A stretch of 64,000 bases of DNA from Gordius sp. MW1 (Eukaryota; Nematomorpha; Gordioida; Gordea; Gordiidae): the NCBI GenBank assembly GCA_964036665.1, contig OZ038530.1, forward strand, positions 6,214,501-6,278,500, written 5' to 3'. Of the stretch, positions 24,473 to 33,950 are shown piece by piece. Within the stretch, counting starts at the first letter, position 1; each line of letters opens with the position of its first letter. Made by a program: the position numbers and the translations under genes. The notes beneath the pieces are model-generated. The model was not told where the DNA came from. It saw only the letters and a program-made list of their open reading frames with translations, and did no database searches.

Positions 24473-24860
24473 CACAGGTCCAGTCATAATCGTGGCTTCA
24501 ACAACGTTGCACATCAAGCGTTTAACAGCGAGACGTAAACCATTGCTCAGTTTTGGCTGACTGATATTACGCATCACGATAATCGGTACGCCAATTTATA
24601 AATGCAGAATGTAAGGTGGTATCCCTGCCACATCATTTGAATTTAAAAACTCGATTGGCTAAAATAACAGCGTCATCAGTAACAACAACAGTGTCAACCG
24701 ATTTGTAAATAATTGGAATGGAATGCCTTGAATGTTAGACAGAATGAGATTGTTAAGCTTGTGGACGTCTTTATTCCTTGGGGCAAGAATAGCCCGTTGG
24801 CGGAGTCAAAGTCGATCATGATACTGGGCGTTAATTTGTGAAAACATCTATTCAAAGCTA
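24473..24860 (-). pseudogene. Helitron helicase (Pif1-like), C-terminal fragment
   Basis: Minus-strand frames give ISQPKLSNGLRLAVKRLMCN then VVEATIMTGP near 24480-24560. Upstream come QINAQYHDRL and RAILAPRNKDV near 24780-24840. These match the C-terminal Pif1-family helicase blocks of Helitron RepHel proteins (AILAPxNxDVxxLN...; LxNGTRLxVxxLxxNVVEAxIxxG). The copy at 55402-55842 shows the same sequence in an open frame. Frameshifts and a missing C-terminus mark it as dead. Confidence 0.75.
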
Positions 24861-25007
24861 CCTAAAAAATACATAAAACAAACAGTAATTATTTTTTACC
24901 TTTTGGTTGAAATAAAAATTTTGAATCTTCCATCTTCGTAAGATGCTTCATTAGCAACTATGTAGGGAGTGTCCTCTTCTAGAGGAATGCGAATTTTCAC
25001 TTAGCCA

Positions 25008-26079
25008 TACGCCTCTATATTTCGAATCGAAACGATTATTTTATAATTCGATTCGGATTCAATTTTTTTCAAAAAAATATTCGATTCGAGATTCGTTGAA
25101 TATTAAAATGAAGATTCGAATTCGATTCGAAAAATAATTAAGGATTCGAAATCGATTCGAATATATATTAAGTTTTTTTACTAATAAAAAACACATTAAA
25201 AAGGCTAGAATTTTTAATTTGCATATACATTTGAAAAATATATTTGAAAGACATTTAAAAAAAACACTCATTGAAAATAAAAATATCAAAGGCTAACAAA
25301 AAACTATGGCGATATGTATAGGACAATCAAGATTATCTTCCTACCCCACTAAACGATTGGTTGTATTTTTATTAATGTAACCTTTTCTCCCCTTCAATGT
25401 TGGATAGTAATTCCTCCTAAGAGGTAGAGTTGTTAAATTGCTAACTTTCTTCAACTCCAGCTACCATCTGCTCGAGTTTCTGCTCGGCCCTCGAGCATTT
25501 TTATATGCTACTGTTCTGCCTAGTGCACCGAACAGCGAGCACATATTGTGCCAACGCGCATATTAAGCAACTCAATGTGCGTGCTCGCGTCTGGTGTTTG
25601 AAGCAAGTTAGCAATTTAACAACTCTACTAAGAGGAATTTAAAGGCCAAATCCAATGCCTGCTTTACTAAAATAGCCTTTTCTATCATTATATAGGTGCT
25701 GTTCCACCTGACTACCATGTCAAGTATTGCCTATATGTAATTAATTGGTGGGTCAAATTCTTTACATATAGCAATCGTGAAATATTTTTGGGCTGTCTTG
25801 CAATTTATATCCAAGTCCATTTAATTGTGATCCTAGTTCTCCATAACTTATGTAAATTTGAAAAATTTTAAATTAGCAGGAAAAATAAGTAAAATGCGGT
25901 AAGATAAAAATAGCTAAATATTTGCGTCTCGTCTATTTAAATTAGACTTTTTTTTAAAAAAATAGATTTTTTAAGGATTCGATTCGGATTTTCGAATCTT
26001 AGCAGCGTAAATATTCGATTCAAAACTTACACATATGGATTCGAATTCAATCGAATCTCGAATATTTCCCAGAGGCGTA
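25008..26079. mobile_element. hAT element (TACGCCTCTG family), 1072 bp, perfect 8-bp target duplication
   Basis: The ends are the inverted pair TACGCCTCT and AGAGGCGTA, with subterminal ATTCGATTCGA motifs. Flanks are identical CTTAGCCA copies at 25000-25007 and 26080-26087. The element itself carries a nested 203-bp MITE (25425-25627). The interior shares sequence with the copies at 26349-27798 and 33951-36974 but lacks a usable transposase frame. Confidence 0.9.
25425..25627. mobile_element. MITE nested in a hAT element, 203 bp, perfect 8-bp target duplication
   Basis: The ends TAGAGTTGTTAAATTGCTAA and TTAGCAATTTAACAACTCTA are inverted repeats. The flanks are identical CTAAGAGG copies at 25417-25424 and 25628-25635. 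It is a short relative of the fold-back element at 7865-8563. The corresponding site in the copy at 26349-27798 (about 27310-27345) is empty. Confidence 0.92.
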
Positions 26080-26348
26080 CTTAGCCATAATACTAGTTCC
26101 CCTAAGCCTACGCTTGAGGCACCGTTCTTTCTTTTCCTGAGTGTTATCAAAATATTTCTCAATTGAGGCATTGAGGGTGATGGCAGATTCATCTTATTGA
26201 TGTTGTCTAATATGGATTTCGGTTTTAGATCCAATTCAAACATACGACGGACTTCATTTTTAACAGAATCGTCATTTTTAGTCAAATTTGAGGGAGTAGA
26301 TTGATGGGTGTGCTAAGAATTAGCATCATACACAATAACTCTTTCTGA

Positions 26349-27798
26349 TACGCCTCTGGATTTCGAATCGAATCGAATATTTTTGGTATTCGATTCGTAT
26401 TCGAATTTTTTTTTAAAAAAAATATTCGATTCGAGATTCGTCGAATATTAAAATGAAGATTCGAATTCGATTCGAAAAAAATTTAAGGATTCGAAATCGA
26501 TTCGAATATATATTTAGTTTTTTTATTATTAAAAAACACATTAAAAAGGCTATGTTTTTTAATTTGCATATACATTTGGAAAATTTATTTGAAAGATATT
26601 TAAAAAAATACACACATTACAAAAAACTATGGCGCTATGTGTAAGACAATCAAGAACCGTTTTTAGCCAATTTTTAAGGCAAATTATCTTCCTAACACTT
26701 TCTTTCTTAAACGATTGCTTGTATTTGGTTAATAAATTGGTTCCGGTTGAAAATATTCTTTCGCACGGGGTAAATGATCCAGGTATAGAGAAAAGATTTT
26801 TTGACAATTTTTGAATATCTGGAAAACCACATTGATTCGATTTCCATCATTGTAAAGGCTAAACATTGGAGGCCACACGTGGTTTGTGCAAAAATGTCTC
26901 CAATGGAGACTTCGCCTTATCGCTCTTAATAGACGACCTAGTGTTGATAACTCGCTAGTTGATAAAAATCGGGCCGACTTTCTATAGCAGTTTCCAAGAC
27001 ATCTTTAATTTCTCTAGAGGATATGCCATGTACGTAAATCACCCCAGTGGTGATAAACACTTAAATTTTGGGACTTAAATCGACGGCATTCGCCAATAAG
27101 ACTATCTTCTTGTTGAATGCCATATATCTTCAATTTTCTGTTTGACCATTTTGACAGCATGATCTTCTATGCCTGGCTAACAATATACCGGTAATCCCAA
27201 GTTAATTTTGGGATTTGCCTCCCTTCCCCCCGGATATTAACTAGTTGCACTGTAAAAGGGTAAAAAGTATCAATTTAACCTTTTCAATTAGTTTCCATTC
27301 AATGTTAAATAGTAATTCCTCATAAAAGAAATTTAAAGGCCAAATTCAATGCTGGCTTACCAAAATAGCCTATTCTATCATTATATAAGTGCTGTTCCAC
27401 CTGACTACCATGTCAAGTTTCGCCTTTATGTAATTAATTGGTGGGTCAAAATCTTTAAATATAGCCTTTAAGCGTAAATTATTTTTGGCTGTCTTGCGAT
27501 TTCTATCAAAATCCATAATTTAAATAAATTTTAATCCCCATTCACCATAACTTAGGTAAGTTTGAAAATTTTGTAATTATACTTTTTCAAATTGTAGCAG
27601 GAAAAATAACTAAAATGGAGAAGATAAAAATAGCTAAATATTTGAGTCTCGTCCATTTAAATTAAACTTAAAAAAAATTAATTCGATTTTTTCGAGGAAT
27701 CTTATCAGCGTAAATATTCGATTCGAAACTTACACATATGGATTCGACCGATTCGAATCGATTCTCGAATCAAATCTCGAATATTTCCCAGAGGCGTA
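26349..27798. mobile_element. hAT element (TACGCCTCTG family), 1450 bp, with transposase relic
   Basis: The termini TACGCCTCTGG and CCCAGAGGCGTA are inverted repeats. The flanks CTTTCTGA (26341-26348) and CTCTCTGA (27799-27806) differ at one position. The left third carries the C-terminal end of a hAT transposase on the minus strand (26559-26807). It lies 269 bp from the related copy at 25008-26079, in the same orientation. Confidence 0.88.
26559..26807 (-). pseudogene. hAT transposase C-terminus within the 26349-27798 element
   Basis: The frame reads LFSIPGSFTPCERIFSTG then NLLTKYKQSFKKESVRKIIC and LKNWL, matching the hAT dimerisation signature PA.S..CER.FS..G.......S.L....V....C...WL. The residues expected before it (the DDE core and the W-P.L..LA segment) are not in frame, although antisense scraps continue to about 27180. 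The same region is recognisable in the copy at 33951-36974 (about 35880-35990). This relic identifies the TACGCCTCTG family as hAT independently of the target duplications. Confidence 0.85.
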
Positions 27799-28469
27799 CT
27801 CTCTGATGTTGATTTATAGAGCAAAAAACATCGTGCTTCGCATTGCACTCCATGAAACTTTACTTGATTACAACTAACGGGCGTTCGTGATGACGCGCTA
27901 AGCGAAAAAAGCGAAGTTAATTTTTGGGCTAATTTATCAAACTCTTCATTTTTTTATCAATATCTTTATATTCATCGTGAAAGTTATCATATATAGAAAA
28001 TAACAATTGTAAATAGGAGGCGTTCATAGTGAAACCGCAGACGATTATTTTCGCCCCCGACAAAAAGCGAACAAAAATAAGATACAAATCATTTTGTACT
28101 TTTCGCCCAATGTTTAAAAAATTGAATTTGGTATGTGTCGTATCCTGGATACGAAACGAGGTTACGGAGGGAAGGTAATAAATTTCGGGAAGAACATAAA
28201 ACCCGTCAAGACAGGGATATAAACTGGCAGAGTTACTTCGAGCAACGAGGCCCGAGACGTAAAGGGAACGTGTCCTTGGGAGCTTTGATTGGAACAGAGA
28301 CTTAAAAGGAACGTACCCTTGAGAACAGCGGGGGAATAAATTAGGATCCCAAAAAGTTTGGAACGAAAATGGGCCAAACAAGCCAGAAAACCTTGAAAGG
28401 GATGGGTAATAAATTAAGGATTGGAACGAAGAAGGAGGTCAAAGGATGGGAAAAAAAGTAACGACGCCA

Positions 28470-28600
28470 AGAAAATTAAACCTATATAAACCCCACGAAA
28501 ATCGATACACAGCAGAACGTTTCTTTCCGAACGTCTCTCCTAGATTTCCCCCTTTCGAGTTCTGAATAAACAAACCTGCCACACATAGATCAAGCAACGA
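28470..28600 (+). promoter_or_regulatory. Candidate LTR promoter with TATA box
   Basis: CCTATATAAACCCCACG (TATA at 28483-28490) lies upstream of the protease of the gypsy element, and TGAATAAACAAACC (28563) could serve as polyadenylation signal. That layout is typical of an LTR U3-R-U5. No matching repeat of this stretch was found 3' of the element, so its status as a true LTR is uncertain. Confidence 0.35.
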
Positions 28601-28859
28601 TAACGAGACGCTTAGAGACATGGTCAATAAACTGAGCTTGAGCATCGAGACATTGCGGCATGAGGTCAGCAAAAAAAAATCGTTTTCAGTCGAGAAGTAG
28701 GTCTAATCAAGACGATTTTGATCCCCTTTTCAACCCCAAGATTTGTGTTGGTATAATCAAAAATATAAGGAAAAGGCCAATAAATGCCGACAGCCTTGCA
28801 ATTATACCCCGCTTTCCTTATCAAACCCATAGGCCTGCCAGAATCCGCTGGTTCAGGCC

Positions 28860-29370
28860 ATAACATCAGTCGCTTATTTTTTATTTACGATAAATCAACC
28901 AAATTTCGTTCTTTAATAGATACTGGCGCGGAACTTAGTGTCATACCACCCCCGCGTAACCACCATCTCACCCCCTCACACATCCTCCTCCAAGCTGCAA
29001 ATAGCAGTTCCATACTGACCTATGGCCATAAATCAATGGAACTAGACCTTAGCTTACGGCGAAGTTTTCAATGGGTTTTTACAATCGCGGACGTTAAGAC
29101 ACCTATCATCGGGGCTGATTTTTTAAATCATTATAACCTTCTCGTTGATATACGCCGTAAATGTTTGTTAGACCCTAGGACTACTTTAAAGTCTTATGGG
29201 CGATATGACTCAAACTTGTATAATTTACAACTCGCAATAAAGTTCGATTTACCATATTTTACAAATGTGTTAAAAGAGTTCCTCGATATTTATGACCCTC
29301 CAAATTACAGGTCACGCGTAAGCCACCAAATAGTTCACCACATACGTACGGACCACCCGTTTATGCCTTA
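28860..29370 (+). pseudogene. gypsy aspartic protease
   Basis: The frame contains FRSLIDTGAELSVIPP (about 28903-28950), the retropepsin active-site loop with catalytic Asp in DTGA. The second conserved block IIGADFLNHYNLLVD (about 29106-29150) follows, and a linker runs towards the RT. The protease would cut the element's own polyprotein. The reading frame is open from about 28784 to 29369, so this domain is intact in sequence. The polyprotein continues past the terminating TAG in another register, so at least one mutation separates it from the RT. Confidence 0.85.
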
Positions 29371-29864
29371 GACCCTGTCAAGCTAAAGATTGCCAAACAA
29401 GAGTTTGCACACATGCTCGAACTCGGAATAATTCAACACTCAGAAAGCCACTGGAGTTCTCCACTCCACATTGTTCCGAAAAAAACTCCAGGAGATTGGC
29501 ACCGTGTGGAGATTACCGAGTACTTAACGTTCTAACGATACCGGATCGTTACCCCTTGCCACACCTACACGATTTCTCACTCAACATAGCCGGCACAACA
29601 ATCTATACCAAAATAGATCTGGTCAGAGCTTACGATCAAATACCCGTAGACTTGGAAGATATCGCAAAGACCGCAATAACTACACCTTTCGGTCTTTATG
29701 AATTTTTGCAAATGCCTTTTGGTTTACGAAATACTGCTCAAACATTCCAACGCTTCATTGACCAAACTCTCCGTGGTCTCAATTACATCTTCGCCTATTT
29801 GGACGATATTTTAATCGCAAGTACATTAACTAGTGAACATTTAGACCACTTACGTCAGGTTTAA
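29371..29864 (+). pseudogene. gypsy reverse transcriptase
   Basis: After KQEFAHMLELGIIQHSES and WSSPLHIVPKK (29398-29480) a frame change near 29495 leads to PCGDYRVLN, TIYTKIDLVRAYDQIPV (first catalytic Asp), TPFGLYEFLQMPFGLRNTAQ, and LNYIFAYLDDILIAS, whose YLDD box supplies the other two catalytic Asp residues. All palm and finger landmarks of a Ty3/gypsy RT are therefore recognisable over about 160 residues. A stop follows at 29862-29864, and the thumb/connection region continues in other frames. Confidence 0.9.
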
Positions 29865-30590
29865 ACGAGAGATTTGATATAAAAATTAATCTGGACAAGT
29901 GTTAATGGGGATGTTCTTCTCTGGATTTTCTAGGACATTAGTTTCCCTACAAGGTTTAACGCCAATACCGGTGAAGATCTCGGCCATCAAGAATTTTGCC
30001 ACCCCGATCACTATGACAACGTCGTTGAATGGTAAATTTTTACAGGCGTTTTATACCCAACTGTGCACTTCTTCTACAACCACTGACTGATCTCCACAAC
30101 GACACAAAAGGACCATTGGACATCACGCAGAGCGCACACGGCGCATTCCAAAAGATTAAAATAATGCTCGATGAAATCTCGACTCTTAATTATTTATTGG
30201 ATGGTGCCAACATCTCTATTACAACCGACGCGTCAAATTCTGCCATTGGAGCCGTTTTACATCAGATCGTAAAAGTCCTTTATCCTTTTTCTCCCTTAAA
30301 TTGAGCAAAACAAAAACTCGATATAGTAGATTTGGGAGAGAACTGCTAGCAATTTATCTTTCAATTAAACATTACCGACACATTTTAGAAGCGTGACTTT
30401 ACAATTTTTACTGACCACAAACCGTTAACTTACGCTCTCACTTTTAAATCCGATAAATACTCGCCGCGCGAAATACGACAATTAGACTATATCTCCCAAT
30501 TTAATTCAGATATACAGTTTATTAAAGGTAAGGCATAGTAGCAGACACTTTGTCCCGAATCGATACACATCACTCACTGAAAGAATTGCT
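29865..30590 (+). pseudogene. gypsy RT connection and RNase H region
   Basis: Fragments in different frames give GLTPIPVKISAIKNFATP (about 29958-30010), VNFYRRFIPNCALLLQPLTD (about 30030-30090), and ISITTDASNSAIGAVLHQ (about 30214-30266), the last being the first catalytic Asp block of RNase H. FTDHKPLTYAL-like words follow at about 30408-30440 and RQLDYISQFNSDIQF at about 30477-30520. The order matches a gypsy RT-RNase H linker. Several frameshifts are present. Confidence 0.8.
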
Positions 30591-30682
30591 ATGACACAAA
30601 AACAAGAGCAATATCAACTAGAAGAGCTCGAAAGCCTTAAACTGGAACAACGCTTAATTCCAGGTATAAATTTAACTATCAC

Positions 30683-31613
30683 GTGCTATACATCTACATC
30701 GGCTTGAGACCTTTAGTACCTAGGACGCTCCGACGCATAGTTTTTAATCAGCTACATGGTCTTTCTCACCCAGCTTTACGCCCAGCACTTAAACTAATCG
30801 CTAAACGTTTCGTCTGGCCGGGAATGAACAAAGATGTACGCGATTGGACAAACAATGCATTGCATGTTAAAAATGCAAGGTAAATAGACACGTGAACCCC
30901 AAGCACGTTCGCTGAACCAGACGCAAGGTTTTGCCACGTACATGTAGATCTCGTCGGACCCTTACCACCTTCTAACGGCCACATTTACATTTTTACTGCC
31001 GTTGATCGCCCGATGGCCGATTGCAATTCCCATTAATGACGTAACAGCCGAAACCGTTGCACGCACATTTTTGACACACTGGATAGCCAACTTTAGTGTT
31101 CCAGCGACATTAACCACGGACCGGGGACCGCAATTCCAATCAACCCTTTTTAAACAATTATTTATTTTACTAGGTTATCACCATATCACTACGACAGCTT
31201 ACCACCCACAAGCCAATGGGATGGTAGAGCGATTTCACCGACAGCTCAAAAGTTCAATCATGACAAAAGGTAGCGTTACCCGTTGGTCCGACCTAATTTC
31301 CCTTGTACTCCTAGGGATTTGCAACACCGTCAAGGAAAACCTCGCCTGTTCAAGCGCTGAGCTGGTATACCGTACTTCTTTACGACTCCCAGGAGATTTT
31401 TTACAACCGTCGGATTGCGACATAACCGCCGCCGATTACATTCAACGCCTTCGAAAGCAGTTCGATGATTTACGATTTACACCTTCCAGACCATCGAACA
31501 TCAAACAACAAATTTCCGAAAATTTATTTGCATCCACCCATGTTTTTGTTAGGACTGACCGGCTACGCAAAGCCTTGGTTCCCCCCTATGAAGGACCTTT
31601 CAAAGTGATTTAA
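30683..31613 (+). pseudogene. gypsy integrase
   Basis: The N-terminal zinc-binding segment is recognisable (LHGLSHPALRPALKLIAKRF then VWPGMNKDVRDW, about 30753-30850), but the expected CxxC pair reads as non-Cys residues before a stop. The catalytic core follows: HVDLVGPLPPSNGHIYIF (first Asp, about 30938-30990), a frameshift near 31000, then TLTTDRGPQFQS (second Asp, about 31110-31145) and QANGMVERFHRQLK (catalytic Glu, about 31210-31252). A C-terminal stretch ending in YEGPFKVI closes at 31613. The DD(35)E residues survive, but a complete protein cannot be made. Confidence 0.9.
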
Positions 31614-32621
31614 AAGCATACTAAATTTTTTATCATAGACCTCAATGGGAGAAAAGACACTGTCTAGGTTGATTTATTAAAGCCAGCTATCCTCGAGCCT
31701 AAGGTTGATAATCCAAATTCATCAGTTGACCCAAATTCACCCAAACCAAACAATCACTCACCAAACCAAATTTTAAACCAACCTACCATTGTTTCTTCTA
31801 CAAAACCTAGGGCACCACTTTCTAACCCAACCATTACCAAGTCTGGTAGACAAGTTTATTGGCCCAAAAAATTTGTTAATTTTGTATGAATTCCGTTTTT
31901 ACCCAGCAAAATATTTGTTGCATCCATTTTTAATTGATTGCGCGCGGCATATTACTTATGTCTACTCTAAAACTTAATTGACTCATTTACGTTACCTTAC
32001 TACTTCTTGACGTTAATTGACCAATCACATATAGCTCGTGGATTCAACATTAAGTTAATTGTTTTAATGTATTTCAATTAATTCGCGATTATATAAAGAC
32101 GTGGTAAAACACTTCTTTTCTACTTACTTTTCTCGCAAACATTTGACTTATATTGGATATATAATAAAGTATTTATTATTTTATAATTTGGTATTTACTT
32201 CCCGATAAGACCATCTTAACGTATTGTTACTTTCAATGCTGATTTTACTATTGTCCATTAAAGATTTTTTCTGTCTCAATAAATTATCAAAATAAATAAG
32301 TTAAATTAAATGATATAATTGCTTTAGAAAAGGCTAAATTTTGTTAATTAATATTGAAAGGTCAGTACTTTATATCTAAACTTTAAAAAGTTTTTGGTAC
32401 AGACATACAGATATTATCATATGTTAACAATGTGTATTTTCATAATATATTTACTTAAATTTAATTTAATGTTGCGCGAAAATTATCAACTTTGTCGACA
32501 AAATGATTGTTCGTTTCAAGTAAAAAAGACGTCTATTTTAAAATATTTATTAGTTTTTAGATGGTTCTTGCACAGTTCTTAATTCAAGTAATTTTTAATC
32601 AAAATCATAATTAATCTTTAG

Positions 32622-33601
32622 CTTGCCAAAATTATCAACATCCAGGAGAAAACAGTTTTGCAGAGTTTTTGAATTTATGCATTAAATCATATGTATGGTC
32701 TGTTCAAAGAAATGAAGAGAATTTGATCAAATACTCAGCAATGAATATATCATGGGTTATGTTAAACAAAATTTTTGAAAATACTTCTACAATTTATATC
32801 TACATTGAAAATGTTGTTGGTGATAATCATTACACAATATTTCCAATATGTAAATCTTACAAGATTAATCCACCTTATGGGATGCAAGTTCAAGTATGAA
32901 TACTCTAAAATTACAATTTTAAAAGCCAATAAAGGGTGAAAATTTTTATGATTGTCTCTATATGCTATCTTATGGCACAACTCAGCCTTTAGTATATTAT
33001 GATCAAATAACTTTGGCTCCCTCGAACATAACTAAAAGATATTATGTTGTTATCCCAGATGATAAGTATATAGGTATATTTTTTTAAATATTATCTTTAA
33101 ACCCAGCTTTTTATTTCACTAATAAATAAACAAATAAGCATGTGCTTGGAAATTAATAATTAATATTTTCATAAAATTATTCATACATTAGATCCCCTTA
33201 AAGATCCCATGCAATGGCAGACAACTTTATATTATTTCCCCTATATATTAAATTTATCTAGCCAAGATTTTATGCTTAAAAAATTGGTGGAAGTTAACTT
33301 CCAATGGCCTTCAAAACACTTAATAAAGATGAAACCCATATTATCTGAACAACATTCAACATTGTGGATATCCTTTCCTTCAAGCTCCATTTATAATGGT
33401 ACAGAAATAGCATCCAAAATCTCCATTGATCAAAAGCAGGAACTGCAATTGAACTTGCCGAACTATACAAATAAGCATAATCATTTATCCTTTAGTCAAA
33501 TGGATAACTTAAAATTCCCTAAACAAGATTATAACATTAAGAATTTTTTAAATGATGCTAAATTTGCCCTTCTACCAATTGCTTCAAAAGTGTTGTCCAA
33601 G
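32622..33601 (+). CDS. Unidentified host gene, three internal exons
   Basis: Exons 32622-32893, 32926-33073 and 33192-33601 join in frame (phases 0 and 1 at the two junctions) through GT-AG introns of 32 and 118 bp. They give about 276 residues without a stop. The protein starts inside a codon (acceptor TTTAG at 32621) and ends at a strong donor (AAG/GTGAGT at 33601), so both termini lie in exons not identified. It has segments such as GENFYDCLYMLSYGTTQPLV, YYVVIPDDKYI, and DPMQWQTTLYYFPYILNLS; I recognise no family, signal peptide or membrane segment. Its aromatic-rich, evenly mixed composition is unlike the AT-driven open frames around it. The gypsy element lies just upstream and a hAT insertion 350 bp downstream, so an intron may contain the latter. 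Confidence 0.65.
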
Positions 33602-33938
33602 GTGAGTTTTATATTATAATATCTTTTATTTATTGTTGACATTTTTGGTCAGCTATGGTCCATCTTCTCTAATATTTTATTTCTTAAACTAATCAAACTT
33701 TCCTTCATATGTTTTTCTTCACTTTACCTTCAATTTCAACAAGTAGTTTATATATGTAAATGTTTTGAATGTGTTTTCAAAAAATTACTGCTATCCAAAA
33801 GTTTTTTCTCTATTAATGAAAATAATATTTTTGCCTTATAGCATACACTTATAAATTTTGAATACTAATTTTATTTTGATGCACTACAATTTTAATTGAC
33901 AATAGGGGGTTTACACGAATTTAAGTGAGATACACATT
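33602..33938 (+). other. Probable intron start of the unidentified gene
   Basis: Begins with GTGAGTTTT after the last recognised exon. AT-rich and non-coding up to the repeats that start at 33939. No acceptor followed by an open frame was identified. Confidence 0.4.
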
Positions 33939-33950
33939 TGGGCCATTCCA

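Larger units (their letters stand above)
24880..27900 (-). pseudogene. MULE-type transposase remnant broken by two hAT insertions
   Basis: Three minus-strand pieces of one older gene flank the two hAT elements. From its 5' side: 27900-27807 with a FLYWCH-like finger segment (VQCEARCFLLYKS); 26340-26088 with VIVYDANS, HTHQ, then KNEVRRMFELDLKPKSILD and MPQLRNILITLRKRKNG; and 25007-24900 with KIRIPLEEDTPYIVANE and FKIFISTKR, ending at a GT donor-like site. The order (C2H2-like FLYWCH finger, helical segment, then ...FxxFxSTKRL) is that of MULE transposases carrying FLYWCH fingers. The DDE core is not found. A stop follows the YDANS motif. Confidence 0.6.
28660..32230 (+). mobile_element. Degenerate Ty3/gypsy LTR retrotransposon (pol region, no gag seen)
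   Basis: The domain order protease, reverse transcriptase, RNase H, integrase is preserved from 28860 to 31613, which is the Ty3/gypsy arrangement. Integrase words such as HHITTTAYHPQANGMVERFH resemble gypsy clades common in invertebrates (Mag/CsRn1-like), but the clade was not tested. A gag gene is not recognised. The stretch 31980-32230 holds a TATA box (ATATAAAG at 32091) and AATAAA (about 32163), possibly a 3' LTR, but it does not resemble the candidate 5' region at 28000-28650. Several frameshifts and stops show it cannot be autonomous. Confidence 0.85.
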
